A stretch of 64,000 bases of DNA, taken from Cyanophora paradoxa (taxonomy: Eukaryota > Glaucocystophyceae > Cyanophorales > Cyanophoraceae). The notes under the pieces are model-generated. The model was not told the DNA's origin and ran no database searches. It was given only the letters and a program-made list of their open reading frames with translations. A program made the translations under genes and the position numbers. The stretch is taken from NCBI GenBank assembly GCA_004431415.1, contig QPMI01000046.1, positions 62,001 through 126,000 of the forward strand, in the 5' to 3' direction. Within the stretch, counting starts at the first letter, position 1, and every line of letters starts with the position of its first letter. Below are positions 45,444 through 54,696 of the stretch, piece after piece.

Positions 45444-46918
45444 TAAGCATCATCTTCGACACCCGCGGAACGGTTTCGGGTCGCCGCTGACGTCGCCTTC
45501 GCTCCGAGCCGACGAACCCGCGAGGTCCGAGCCGATTCGCTGCGCCGTGCTCTCACAGGCTCTCCGCAGCATTTCACGGGGAGAACATACCTTCTCATAC
45601 ATTCGCGCACTGCGCCCTCGCCCGTCGCCTTCGCGCGGACCAGCTGCAGATCCTGTCAACGCAACCGCGACGTTTCGGTTTCCGGCGCCGGCGCGTATTC
45701 CGGCCTCACCCGTCGCCCTGATTCTTTCGGCAGTGCTTCGGAAGTCCTTACTGACGTTCTGAGTGCCATTAAGCTCGCCGGCGCGAGCCGTGTTCCTGAC
45801 CTGCTCATTCGCAAAATCCGTACCGGGATCTGTCCCGCGCAATACGTACCGGGATTTGTTCCGCGATTCTCATACCGGGATCAGTCCCGCGACGCTCCTG
45901 CGCAGACGCTTACGCTCATCCCATTCGCGCGCAAGCCTCGTACAGGGAACCGTCCCGCGCAACGCTTTCCCCTGCGCAGTTGCACGAATCTGACCCCCTA
46001 ACCACTCGCCCTCGTCCCGCCTGACTCCCTCACGGCCTCTTGCCGTCCCGCCCTGCGCCACGCCGCGCAGTCCGAGACGATTCGGTCTACCCTTTACGAC
46101 ATCTGGTGTCTTGTACCCCCTTCCGCGCCCAGCGCCCACCCCCCCTCGGCATTATCTGCCTTTCGCCCCCTGTCTGCCCCGCTCCACCAGAGCTCCTCCA
46201 GCTCCAGCTCGGGCTACACGAGCAGCTCCAGCAGCTCTTCGTCCTCCTCCTCAAGCCGCGGTGAGCGCGAGCGCCGCCGTAAACGACGGGATCGCAGAGA
46301 CAAGCGCCACGGCAAGAGGTCGAGCAAGAAGTCCCGCACCAGCCGCAGGGTCGCCGCCGCCCCGGGCGCCGCCGCCCCCGACGCCGCCGCCAACGCCGCC
46401 GCCAACGCCAACGTCCGTGCTGACGTCGACGCCAACGCCGACGCTGGCGCCCCACCCTCTTCTGCAAGGCCGGCTCCTCCCGTCCGCGACCGGCAACCTC
46501 ACCCAGCGGCGATCCCAGCCTACTTCAACGCCTCGCAGGACCCGCTGCCCTTTCCCGCGCTTCAGTACGCTTATGACGCTGACGGTCGCCTCGGGATTTT
46601 AGTTCCGCACGAAGAGAACGAAGGGGAGATCGGCGACCCCGTGCTGGCCTACGCAGCCGCGGCCTTCGGGATACCCCGCTCCGTCCTCCGTCCCGCGCCG
46701 ACGATGACATCCGCGCCATCAACCAGCGAGCTGGGCCGTTTGGCGTCGTTCTGGCAGCGGGGATGGACAATGTCTACGCCCAGTGCCTCGCGATCGACGT
46801 CATGACAGCCTGCAGCTGCAACGAGCGTCTCGAGGGCCTGGAGAACGACTTCAACGCCCTTCGAGCTGCCACCCCTCCCGCCCCCCTATTTGCTCCGCCG
46901 CCGCCTCTTTATAATTAG
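45444..46918 (+). pseudogene. Ser/Arg-rich coding region with internal stop and frameshift (unknown, perhaps element-derived)
   Basis: One frame is open from 45444 to a TAA near 45996 (EVLTDVLSAIKLAGASRVPD; ARKPRTGNRPAQRF). The same frame then stays open past the stop, with SETIRSTLYDIWCLVPP, a Ser-rich stretch, an RS/basic domain (GERERRRKRRDRRDKRHGKR), an Ala/Asn/Asp repeat and YDADGRLGILVPHEENEGE. Near 46690 the plausible frame shifts by one (DDDIRAINQRAGPFGVVLAA) and ends at 46918. The layout recalls a gag-like or RNA-binding protein, but no family motif is decisive. No ATG is obvious. It may be spliced around the stop, or decayed. Confidence 0.35.
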
Positions 46919-47335
46919 ATCCGCCCGCTGAGCTAAGCCTGGTGCTTTCTAGCGCCCGGCCACTGCACGCCCACTCGCTCTAGTATCTTAAGAGGGCGTG
47001 TACAACAGCTGATCGACGACGATGCTGATCATGACCTTCGAATTCGCTCGCAGGCGAGCACGACGTCGCCCCCCAAGGCCAAGAAGCCCGTCCCCAAGAA
47101 GCCCAAGAAGTGAACGCGTCGTAGTCGGAGTCGGAGTCGGAGTCGGAGTTTTACCTTCGCACCTTTTCAATTTTACCTGCGCCTTCGCGCGCGTGCACTT
47201 TTCACCTTTTCACCTTTCATTTAACCTGTACAGCAGAGCTAGCAGAGCTGCTAGCGCTGTTTCAAGCAGATGTCACAGTATACAGTACCAGAGCAGTACT
47301 ATTTGGACAGTATCCTGATATCAACATGACATTAT
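46919..47335. other. Spacer before the mobile element
   Basis: No clear gene. It includes a short repeat of GGAGTC (47124-47148) and ends with ATGACATTAT (47326-47335), the left copy of the candidate target-site duplication. Confidence 0.4.
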
Positions 47336-47343
47336 ATATTATT

Positions 47344-47382
47344 GCAAGGGGGGAAAGAAGACCGAAGGTCTTCCCCCCTTGC
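47344..47382. repeat. Terminal hairpin of the mobile element
   Basis: GCAAGGGGGGAAAGAAGACC is followed after GAA by a near-perfect reverse complement (GGTCTTCCCCCCTTGC). The same sequence is present at 52629-52667. Confidence 0.8.
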
Positions 47383-47604
47383 TTCCCGTTCCCTCGCTTC
47401 AGCCAAAAGTTTTCTATGAGGCCGTTTTCGAGGTCCAGTTTGCAACGAAAATGTGCCGTTATTCGCGATCTGATTGGCTCGGTGGACCGGTCAGCTTTCG
47501 AGCTCGCGAGAGCTCTCTCGAACTCGCGAGAAGTGGTCTTCGAATTCCTTCCGATCCGCGGTTCTGCATGCCATGATGGAACCAGTTCTCCCTATATATA
47601 TAGC

Positions 47605-47830
47605 TAGCTGTCTCCTCTAGATTTCGGCTTCCTCGCAGTGCGTCGCGTACGCCTTGGGAACCAGTTCTCCCTAGCTGTCTCCTCTAGATTTCGGCTTCGT
47701 CGCAGAGCGTCGCGTACGCCTTGCTCTTCGTTGCGCGGTTCTGCATACAATCACAGTGCGTGTGTACTTCCTAGCTGTCTCCTCTAGATTTCCGCTTCGA
47801 ATTCCTTGCAGTGCGCCGCGTACGCCGCAC
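47605..47830 (+). repeat. ~64-106 bp tandem repeats inside the element
   Basis: Three copies begin with TAGCTGTCTCCTCTAGATTT and continue with a GCAGTGCGTCGCGTACGCC-like stretch, at about 47608, 47672 and 47777. They precede the zinc-finger gene and may be its promoter region. Confidence 0.7.
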
Positions 47831-48263
47831 GGTATCCGTGACGCCTGAACTACTTTTGACTGCATCAAGTTTGCACCGCAGCACTGCGTACCGAGCACGC
47901 GCCGCTGCGCGCAGCCGAGCACGCTGCCCGGCACTCGTGCTTGATAGAGCTTGCACCGCACTGCGGCAAAACCGCTTGCACCGCTGCCTATAGCTAGCTG
48001 CCGCAGTGCGCCGCTGATCGCAGCCGAGGACGCCAGGCCGTCCAGACTGTCATCTCTTGCTGCGCCGAATACGTCTGCGAAATCGAGTTTATACCGCAGT
48101 TTTGCGTGCGCCGCTGCCCGCAGCCGAGCACGTTGGCCGCGGCCCGGCCCGGCGCTTTTGTTGCGCTCGCGCGCGGTTGCCACTCCGCTGCACGGCTTCT
48201 CCGACTGGCGGCGGTGCTTGCTTCCGGCTACTAGGCTAGCAGCTTCGCGAGATTGCGCACTAG

Positions 48264-50987
48264 ATGGGGCGGCGATCTAGATCTGCAGCCGCTTCTGTGC
48301 CCGGAGATGTCGTCCCTGGGCGAGATTTCCTGCCGTCGGACGCCCAATGCACGTTCTCATCGTCGTGCACTGGCGGAATTTGCTTACGTTGTCCGCCCGG
48401 AGTCCGTGAACACTTCTGCTATCGCAGAAGCTTGCTTCGTCATGTTCGGCAGCACAGTCGCAGCATCGCCACGCAGGGCACTTACAATTCAGCAGTGAGC
48501 ATGCGTGCGCAGTCTTCAGTTGGCGTGCAGCTGTCTGAAATTATATATATATATTGCATACACAGGTCGCCGCAGCTGAAGACCACAGAAGTCCTCCCAC
48601 AGGCTTATCGTCACATTTTCCTCTGGCGGTACCCTCTCGTTAATTGACATGCATATCCCGCCCGCATTGACGTGTACGCTCAGCCTGGAGCGTTTCAACT
48701 TCCTGAGAGGAACATTGGAGCAGAGCCGGCCCGTCAAATCAATCAGGTTTGCGATAGACTGATATATTCATTTCGAATAATGTTAATGACTTGTTCCTCC
48801 AGGCTTTGCCACCATCGTCGATCGCAGTGCGTGATGAAACTCAAGAGACTTAAAAAAGCTTATTCAAATTGCTGAAATGCTGTGCAGGAATTCTCAACCT
48901 CCTCGAAACGCGTGCGCTGCAATGGGAGATCAGCTGATCGTGTATCGTTTTCGGACGAAAACGATCTGAATCACGCGGACGAAAACGATCTGAATCACGC
49001 TGACTCAAGCCCCGAATTCCGCATTCCGAATTCTCAATCCCGAACTCATGGTCCCGATTTCCGCGAAAGCGAATGCGCATCCCGCGAAACTGAGCCATCC
49101 GTGAGCCGGGAAGTGCAACGGCTCGGTTTCCAACATCCCGGGCCGCATTGGAGAGCGGTGCGCCGTTTGGCACCTGGTCCTTAATGCTATCCCTCAGTGC
49201 GTTCGCATCAGATGTCGTGCAGCACCTGCAAACGGCTTTTCACAGACAAGTTCTCGTTCGACCGGCACATCGAGCGTGCGAAGTGCTCGCCGCAGGCTGT
49301 ACCTTCCGACATGTCTATTGCGGCAACGGCAGCGGTCGGCCAGTACCCGTGCAGGCAGTGCTCTATTATCTGTCCGTCGGCTCCTTCTCTTCGCCAGCAC
49401 GAGGCTGCACACGCCCGAGGTAATTTTTGTGATGTTTTCCTGAACCAGATCGATGTAGTGACGTTGCCCGCAATGCAGAGGCTGCGGAGGACGTAGTCGA
49501 GTCAGAATGCAGCAGCAGTTCGTCCGAGGAATTCGAAGAAGCCGACCCGGCGTTAGGCCGCCGGAAGCGAACGGCCAGACGGGCCACGCATAGCTGCGAT
49601 CATGAGGGCTGCGGCTGGAGCGGCGCTTCTGCATCCTCTCTGCGGAAGCACAAAGAGAAGAAGCACCCTCCAGGTGGATTCTATTTTCGTGGACATGTGG
49701 ATTCGGGATTCCCTCGCTAAATTGTCGATATCGCCGGTCAGATATCGCTCCTTGGGACGCACTGCCAGCTCTTACTACGACGTGGATGAAGACGTGGCCG
49801 CGAAACAGCACGTTTTGGACGTGCGCCTGCTGCGCGGAGTATCGGCCTGCCGCGGACTTCCCCAAATGCCCCTTCTTCCCTGCCTCGCTTGAGATCTTTA
49901 CTCCCCTCTGGGTGTACAAGTGAGCACTCCGAACCTATTCTACATTTCCATTGCGCAGCACTTATCTGGGTGCAGGGAGGATATCGAGGCGCCCCCACCG
50001 TGGCAGAAACAGCTTGGCGTCGAAAAACGCGAGGGCTCTCTGCTGCTGCCGCCGGCCTTTGAGCGCGTCACCGGAGCGGAAAGCCGGCCGGGCCTGCAGC
50101 AAATGCTAGCCGTACTCAAAGTCGAAGGCGACTCGGGCACCTTCGTCGAGTCGTGCCCTGGCAGGATGTGCAGCTGCAAGGTCGCCTGCAAATCGAACAT
50201 TCCGCACTTTAATTTCGTCTTTGCCAGCGCTGCATCCCCACCCTCAAATCGGGCGACACGCCTCGGAGGGTGCACGTGCGCCCGTCACCGTGACTCTGAA
50301 AGTGCGGCCCTGGCTCATTCGTCGCGCTCTCTTCTGGCTGAAAAAGGTTTGCGGCCCATTGTAATATTCTCTTTCATGATCAGGTGTTTGCAACAGCGGG
50401 TGAGACCTTGTGCGCGCGCTTCGCAGAACAATATTCTGTATAAAAACATCGACATCAGCGAGGAGAATTTGGCCACATACAATCGGAACGTCATGGTTGT
50501 CCCGCAGGCAGGCGACGTTGTGCATACAGCGGACGGGCCCGTCAATTCCTCCGAAATAATTGAGTCTGCGAAGCATTTGCCGCTCGACGAGGATCCCGAA
50601 GATGCAAAGACGGGTGCGCAAAGATTCAAAAAAGTGGACCGCCCTTACCTGACCTCTGTTCATGATTGCCACGGCAGGCCTGCAATCGAGGACCTCCACA
50701 TGGGAGTCCTCACGCGCATCCGAGACGCCGGCCTCGCGGATATCGAACTTCAAGACCTTGTCTACCAGATGCGCGGCGGGAGCGAGCAGCGCGCCAGCCG
50801 CGCGGCTCTGCAGGCGCTCGAGGCGGCGGGCCGCCTCACCATGCTCTCGCAGCAGGGCCCTCTTCAGGACCGGCGCCGCTGGCTGCCGCTCACCCGCACG
50901 GCCGACTTCCGCCCCGACCCCCTCCAGAAGGCCTGGATCGCCTACGTTTACGGCGAGCCCTCTGCAGACAGCACCATCATCTTTTAG
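48264..50987 (+). CDS. C2H2 zinc-finger protein of the mobile element
   Basis: Exon 1 probably starts at ATG 48264 and ends near 48497 (donor GTGAGC). It holds a Cys/His cluster (ICLRCPPGVREHF...LLRHVRQH). An exon from about 49209 encodes two C2H2 fingers (CSTCKRLFTDKFSFDRHIER; YPCRQCSIICPSAPSLRQHE). A third finger follows (HSCDHEGCGWSGASASSLRK), after an acidic Ser-rich linker. A Cys-rich segment (FWTCACCAEYRPAADFPKCP) is followed by a 47-nt intron ending near 49960. The last exon runs to the stop at 50987 and includes MVVPQAGDVVHTADGPVNSS. DNA binding is implied; catalytic residues of a transposase or recombinase were not recognised. Confidence 0.5.
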
Positions 50988-51342
50988 CCAGCTGTTCAGG
51001 GTTAGCGGTAGTCCGTGCGAACACAGTTCATGCGCAGCGTTTTTCCGCTCCAGAACAATCTTTCTTATACAGTGCGCTGAATTTGGCCTTTCGTTGAGCC
51101 TTTTCTTTATTCGGTTTGATCTCAGCGCCTGATTGGGTCTTTTCTACATCTGCTTATCGGGCCTTTTCTATTTTTTCAATCATAATCTGTGTTTATCTTT
51201 ACACTTCAACCTGCCGCGCGCACTGGGCCGGGGTCGATCTACATTTGCCCCGTGCATGTTCGTGCCACTACGACTCTTTCATTAGATCCCGGTTCCCCCC
51301 TTGCACCCCCGGCGCGCCAAAACGCGGCCGGGCCCCTAGTAT

Positions 51343-51490
51343 ATGACATTATCCTGGCATCTTTCTGACATTTTGGGATAATGTCGAGATAATGTCCAGA
51401 TAATGGAAGTTGCAAACATTTTAATGTCAGGATTATGTCAGGGCTGACAATAGTTATAGTGTCAGAATGATGCCCGGATAATGTCAGTTC
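51343..51490. repeat. Degenerate ATAATGTC array
   Basis: About eight imperfect copies of GATAATGTC or its close variants, on both strands, in 150 bp, for example ATAATGTCGAGATAATGTCC. AT-rich and lacking coding potential. Confidence 0.6.
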
Positions 51491-52272
51491 TACCCCATTC
51501 TACTAGTGCCCGGGGCGCTCCGCCGGTTCTTCTCCTGCGCGGCGGCGCTGAAGCGGAGCTCGCCGTAGGCGCGGCCCGGGCGGAGGAGGCCGATCGGGCC
51601 AGGCCGCGAAGAGCGAAGCCTCGCACCCCCGTCCCCGGCCGGCCCCGCCAGCGCCTCACGGCGCTGCGCGGGCATCGCAGGCGGAGGCCGGGCGCCTGCG
51701 GGGCGCGGCGGCGGCGGCGGCGCCGAGCTCGAGGCCGCAGCGCGGAGGAGGGCCGGGGCCAATGTCGCCCCGGCCGCCTTGACAGCCGCCGCCGCCTCCT
51801 CCGCGGCCGGCGCCGCCGCGCGCCCCGCTCGGCTCGGCAGCGGAGGCCCGGCGGCCTGTGCCGGCGGTGCTGGGGCGGCCGCCGGGCCGCCGGCCGCGAG
51901 GGCCCCCGGTACCGGTCGATGCCCGGCGCGGCATCCAAGAGACCCAAAGGGCGGGAGTCGGGGGGCGGGAGTCGGGGCGAGGGGGATGCCCTAGCCTCCG
52001 GCCGCCGGGGCTGCCCCCGGGCCCCCTGGCCGCCGGGCCTGCGCCCAGAGACCTGGCAGGCTGATGAGAAGGTCATCTTTGATCCAAGCGCTTCAGGCCC
52101 ATACAAACGGCCGCCGCGGTGTGCACCATCGGATTCGCCGCTCTCTCAAAGGGCGGGCAAAGTCCAACGGAGTCCTGAGCTCGAGGCGAAGGTCCGGTCC
52201 GGAGGGGCAGGGGGGTACGGGTATCTTGGACGCACCCCCACGACGTGCCGCACACCGTTCGATCGGGGATGA
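51481..52272 (+). CDS. Arg/Gly-rich open frame, doubtful gene
   Basis: Intact ATG-to-stop frame of 263 codons (MSVLPHSTSARGAPPVLLLR), very Arg/Gly/Ala-rich, with a more normal end (ETWQADEKVIFDPSASGPYK). In such GC-rich DNA a frame of this length can arise by chance. The minus strand also has an open frame here (51490-51762). No domain is seen. Confidence 0.2.
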   Translation: MSVLPHSTSARGAPPVLLLRGGAEAELAVGAARAEEADRARPRRAKPRTPVPGRPRQRLTALRGHRRRRPGACGARRRRRRRARGRSAEEGRGQCRPGRLDSRRRLLRGRRRRAPRSARQRRPGGLCRRCWGGRRAAGREGPRYRSMPGAASKRPKGRESGGGSRGEGDALASGRRGCPRAPWPPGLRPETWQADEKVIFDPSASGPYKRPPRCAPSDSPLSQRAGKVQRSPELEAKVRSGGAGGYGYLGRTPTTCRTPFDRG

Positions 52273-52622
52273 CAAGGAGATTGCAGATCGGGGTGCCGGC
52301 GCCTCGAGCTCTGAGGGGGGCCGGGAAGAATCAACTTTCGGCCGACCACGTAGGCTTATAAAGGGCTTCAATACGAGTCAAATGAGCATAATCTCCGGCC
52401 CTGCGGAGCTCGAGGGGCGAAACGCAGGCCAGTAGCGACAGGCCTAGGGAAGGCAGACGATGGGGCTGAATATTATTAATCAAGCTTAAGCGGGAGAGGC
52501 AAAATTAGAAAATTAGCGGGAGAGGCAAGAGAAGGGTACACACGAGGAACGTTAACGTCACCATACACAAAATACTCGTTGCCAAAAACTATATATATAT
52601 ATATATATACGATCTGACGGTC
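52273..52622. other. Spacer with TA microsatellite
   Basis: No gene seen. It contains a TA dinucleotide run (52591-52609) just before the second mobile-element copy. Confidence 0.4.
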
Positions 52623-54172
52623 ATTATTGCAAGGGGGGAAAGAAGACCGAAGGTCTTCCCCCCTTGCTTCCCGTTCCCTCGCTTCAGCCAAAAGTTTTCT
52701 ATGAGGCCGTTTGCGAGGTCCAGTATGCAACACGTGCACCAGAAAAAAATGGTGCTTTATTCGCGTTCCGATTGGCTGGGTGAACCGGTCAGCCCTCGAC
52801 TTTGGAGCGTCAAACTCGAGGGGAAAAAGTGGTTTTCGAGGGGAAAACCAGCTTCTGTCTCACGTGCACTCCTCTAGGCTCTAGCTACTGTATAGATCTG
52901 GGCTCTCCGGGCTTCTCCCTCGCGCGGCGCGGCGCTGCATCATAGCAACCAATTTTCCTTAGCTGTCTCCTCTAGTGTTAAAAATTCCCCTTCCTCGCAC
53001 TGCGCCGCGTACGCCGCACGGTCCGCTTGCGCTGTTGCCTAGCTACGTATCGGCCTTGGGGAAAGGAGAGGCCCTTAGGTCTGTGCCTATCTTGTGTCAA
53101 ACTTCAACTTGATTTTATAGACAAAATTTTTGGACCTAGGTACCCATTTTCGACCCTAGGGAGCACGATGGCGGCGCTACTTTTCAAATGTGACACCTCT
53201 AACAAGCACTAACAGCACGTACGAACGAAATTGTTCGCGTGAAGCCCGATCGCCATTGGCCAAAAAGCTCAATCGCCCCATTCACGGACAAGCGCAAATA
53301 TCATTGGCTTCCAGCTTGCTTCCCCTTCGCCGATGGAAATTGCAAAAAGCCTCTGTACCCGGCTGGTAGGCTGGAGTCACCGCGGCCGTGCACGTGACCG
53401 AGCCGCGCGCGTCACGCGTCGCTTCGCTCAGCTCAGAGTCACTGCAGCTGATATCGATATACGCGTACGATCGACTCGGTACGAGACCGCCACGCGCGCG
53501 GCGCGCGCGGCGTGGCGCAGTGGCGCACCGTGGCGCCGGCACGAATCGCTGGCGCTAGCTAGACCAAGCTACTAGGCTAGAAGCTACTAGGCTACTAGGC
53601 GGCGTACAGCCGCGTACTACGGTAGTCCTCTCCGGGCTCAACAGCTGCAGCAGTAAATATATATACTAGTAATAACCGCGCGCGGTTGCGGGCCCCCGTA
53701 CGCGTTCTAAAAACAAAGAGCGGCCACCCTCACGCCTTGAGTCCCCAAGACCCAAGGCCACTCCTGCTCCGCAGGGACTCGCTTGTATATATACGCCGCT
53801 GATCGCAGCCGAGCACTGCGGCACGCCCGGTCAGCACGCGGCCGACATCGAGCTGATACGTATATACCGCAGAACCGCGTGCGCGTGCCCGCAGCCGAGT
53901 ACGCCGGCCGGGCCGGGCGCGCGCGCAGTCGTGCTGCGCGTGGATGCGCAGCCAAGATTGAGTTTGCACCGCAAAACCGCTTGCGCCGCTGCCAAGCTGC
54001 GCCGCTGATCACAGCCGAGCTTGGCCGGCTGCCGGGGCGTGCAGACCGCTGGGCCGGGGTCGATCTAGATCTGCCCCGTGCATGTTCGTCCCACTACGAC
54101 TCTTTCATTAGATCCCGGTTCGAATTCCCCCCTTGCACCCCCGGCGCGCCAAACGCGGCCGGGCCACTAGTA
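52623..54172 (+). mobile_element. 1.55-kb non-autonomous relative of the 47.3-kb element
   Basis: Its first ~110 bp are about 97% identical to 47338-47448, including the hairpin. Its last ~120 bp match 51226-51341 (the GGGCCGGGGTCGATCTA block, the ACGACTCTTTCATTAGATCC block, GGCGCGCC). The middle carries related GCGCCGCTGATCGCAGCCGA blocks but lacks the zinc-finger gene. No target-site duplication could be matched. Confidence 0.65.
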
Positions 54173-54690
54173 CTATGATACGGCAATTTAAAACATCGGC
54201 TAAAATTAAAATGCAATCCTACAGTTCTGGGCCAGTTAACATTAACGTTGGGGGCCTAGTTCGAACCCACTGCCAGGCTGGGCCGAGGGGCCGGGCCAGA
54301 TCTAGACCCGGCGGCCGCCGGGGGGCCCGAGCCTCATGATCATACGCGGGGCCGAGGTGTCTGGCACAGCCTGGCCCAGTGGCAGTGGGCGATCTGATCA
54401 TCATCATGACATCATGATCACCGTGGCATCTGGCATGCATATGGCTCCCCCGGGCCGTGCACGTAGCCCCGCGGGACCGGGGGCCTCGGGCCTGGCCCTC
54501 TAGATCTGGCCCAGTACTAGTGGGCCCGAGTTTGGCCGTGGCACATCCACCGCGGCGCTTATCGAACAGCCAACATTAATATTTGAATCCACACATATGC
54601 ATCACCAACAAGCTCTCTAAATTTTAGACTCCGAAGTCTGGAGTCTGGCTGGACTCTGGACTCTGGATGCCGGAGCCCCAGATCGGGAGG
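54173..54690. other. Intergenic region
   Basis: No gene seen. It contains ATCATGAT/GATCATCAT clusters (54395-54425) and GAGTCTGG repeats (54625-54665) just downstream of the TIR-protein gene's stop codon. Confidence 0.5.
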
Positions 54691-54696
54691 CTACGG

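Larger units (their letters stand above)
47336..51342 (+). mobile_element. 4.0-kb mobile element carrying a zinc-finger gene
   Basis: The 10-bp ATGACATTAT flanks the element at 47326-47335 and 51343-51352. The left end holds a 39-bp hairpin-forming sequence (47344-47382); the right end finishes with GGCGCGCC and CTAGTA. The first ~110 bp and last ~115 bp recur at 52623 and 54049-54172. No terminal inverted repeats or LTRs were seen. The 10-bp duplication would fit a Mutator-like DNA transposon, but no transposase motif is recognised, so the class is open. Confidence 0.55.

Noticed and set aside
47338-52740. LTR retrotransposon with LTRs at 47.34 and 52.62 kb
   Set aside because: The second copy is itself followed by the element's right end at 54.17 kb, the two copies diverge after ~110 bp, and no reverse transcriptase or integrase motif was seen.
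52623-54172. Target-site duplication for the second element copy
   Set aside because: No matching direct repeat of 5 bp or more could be placed at both ends.
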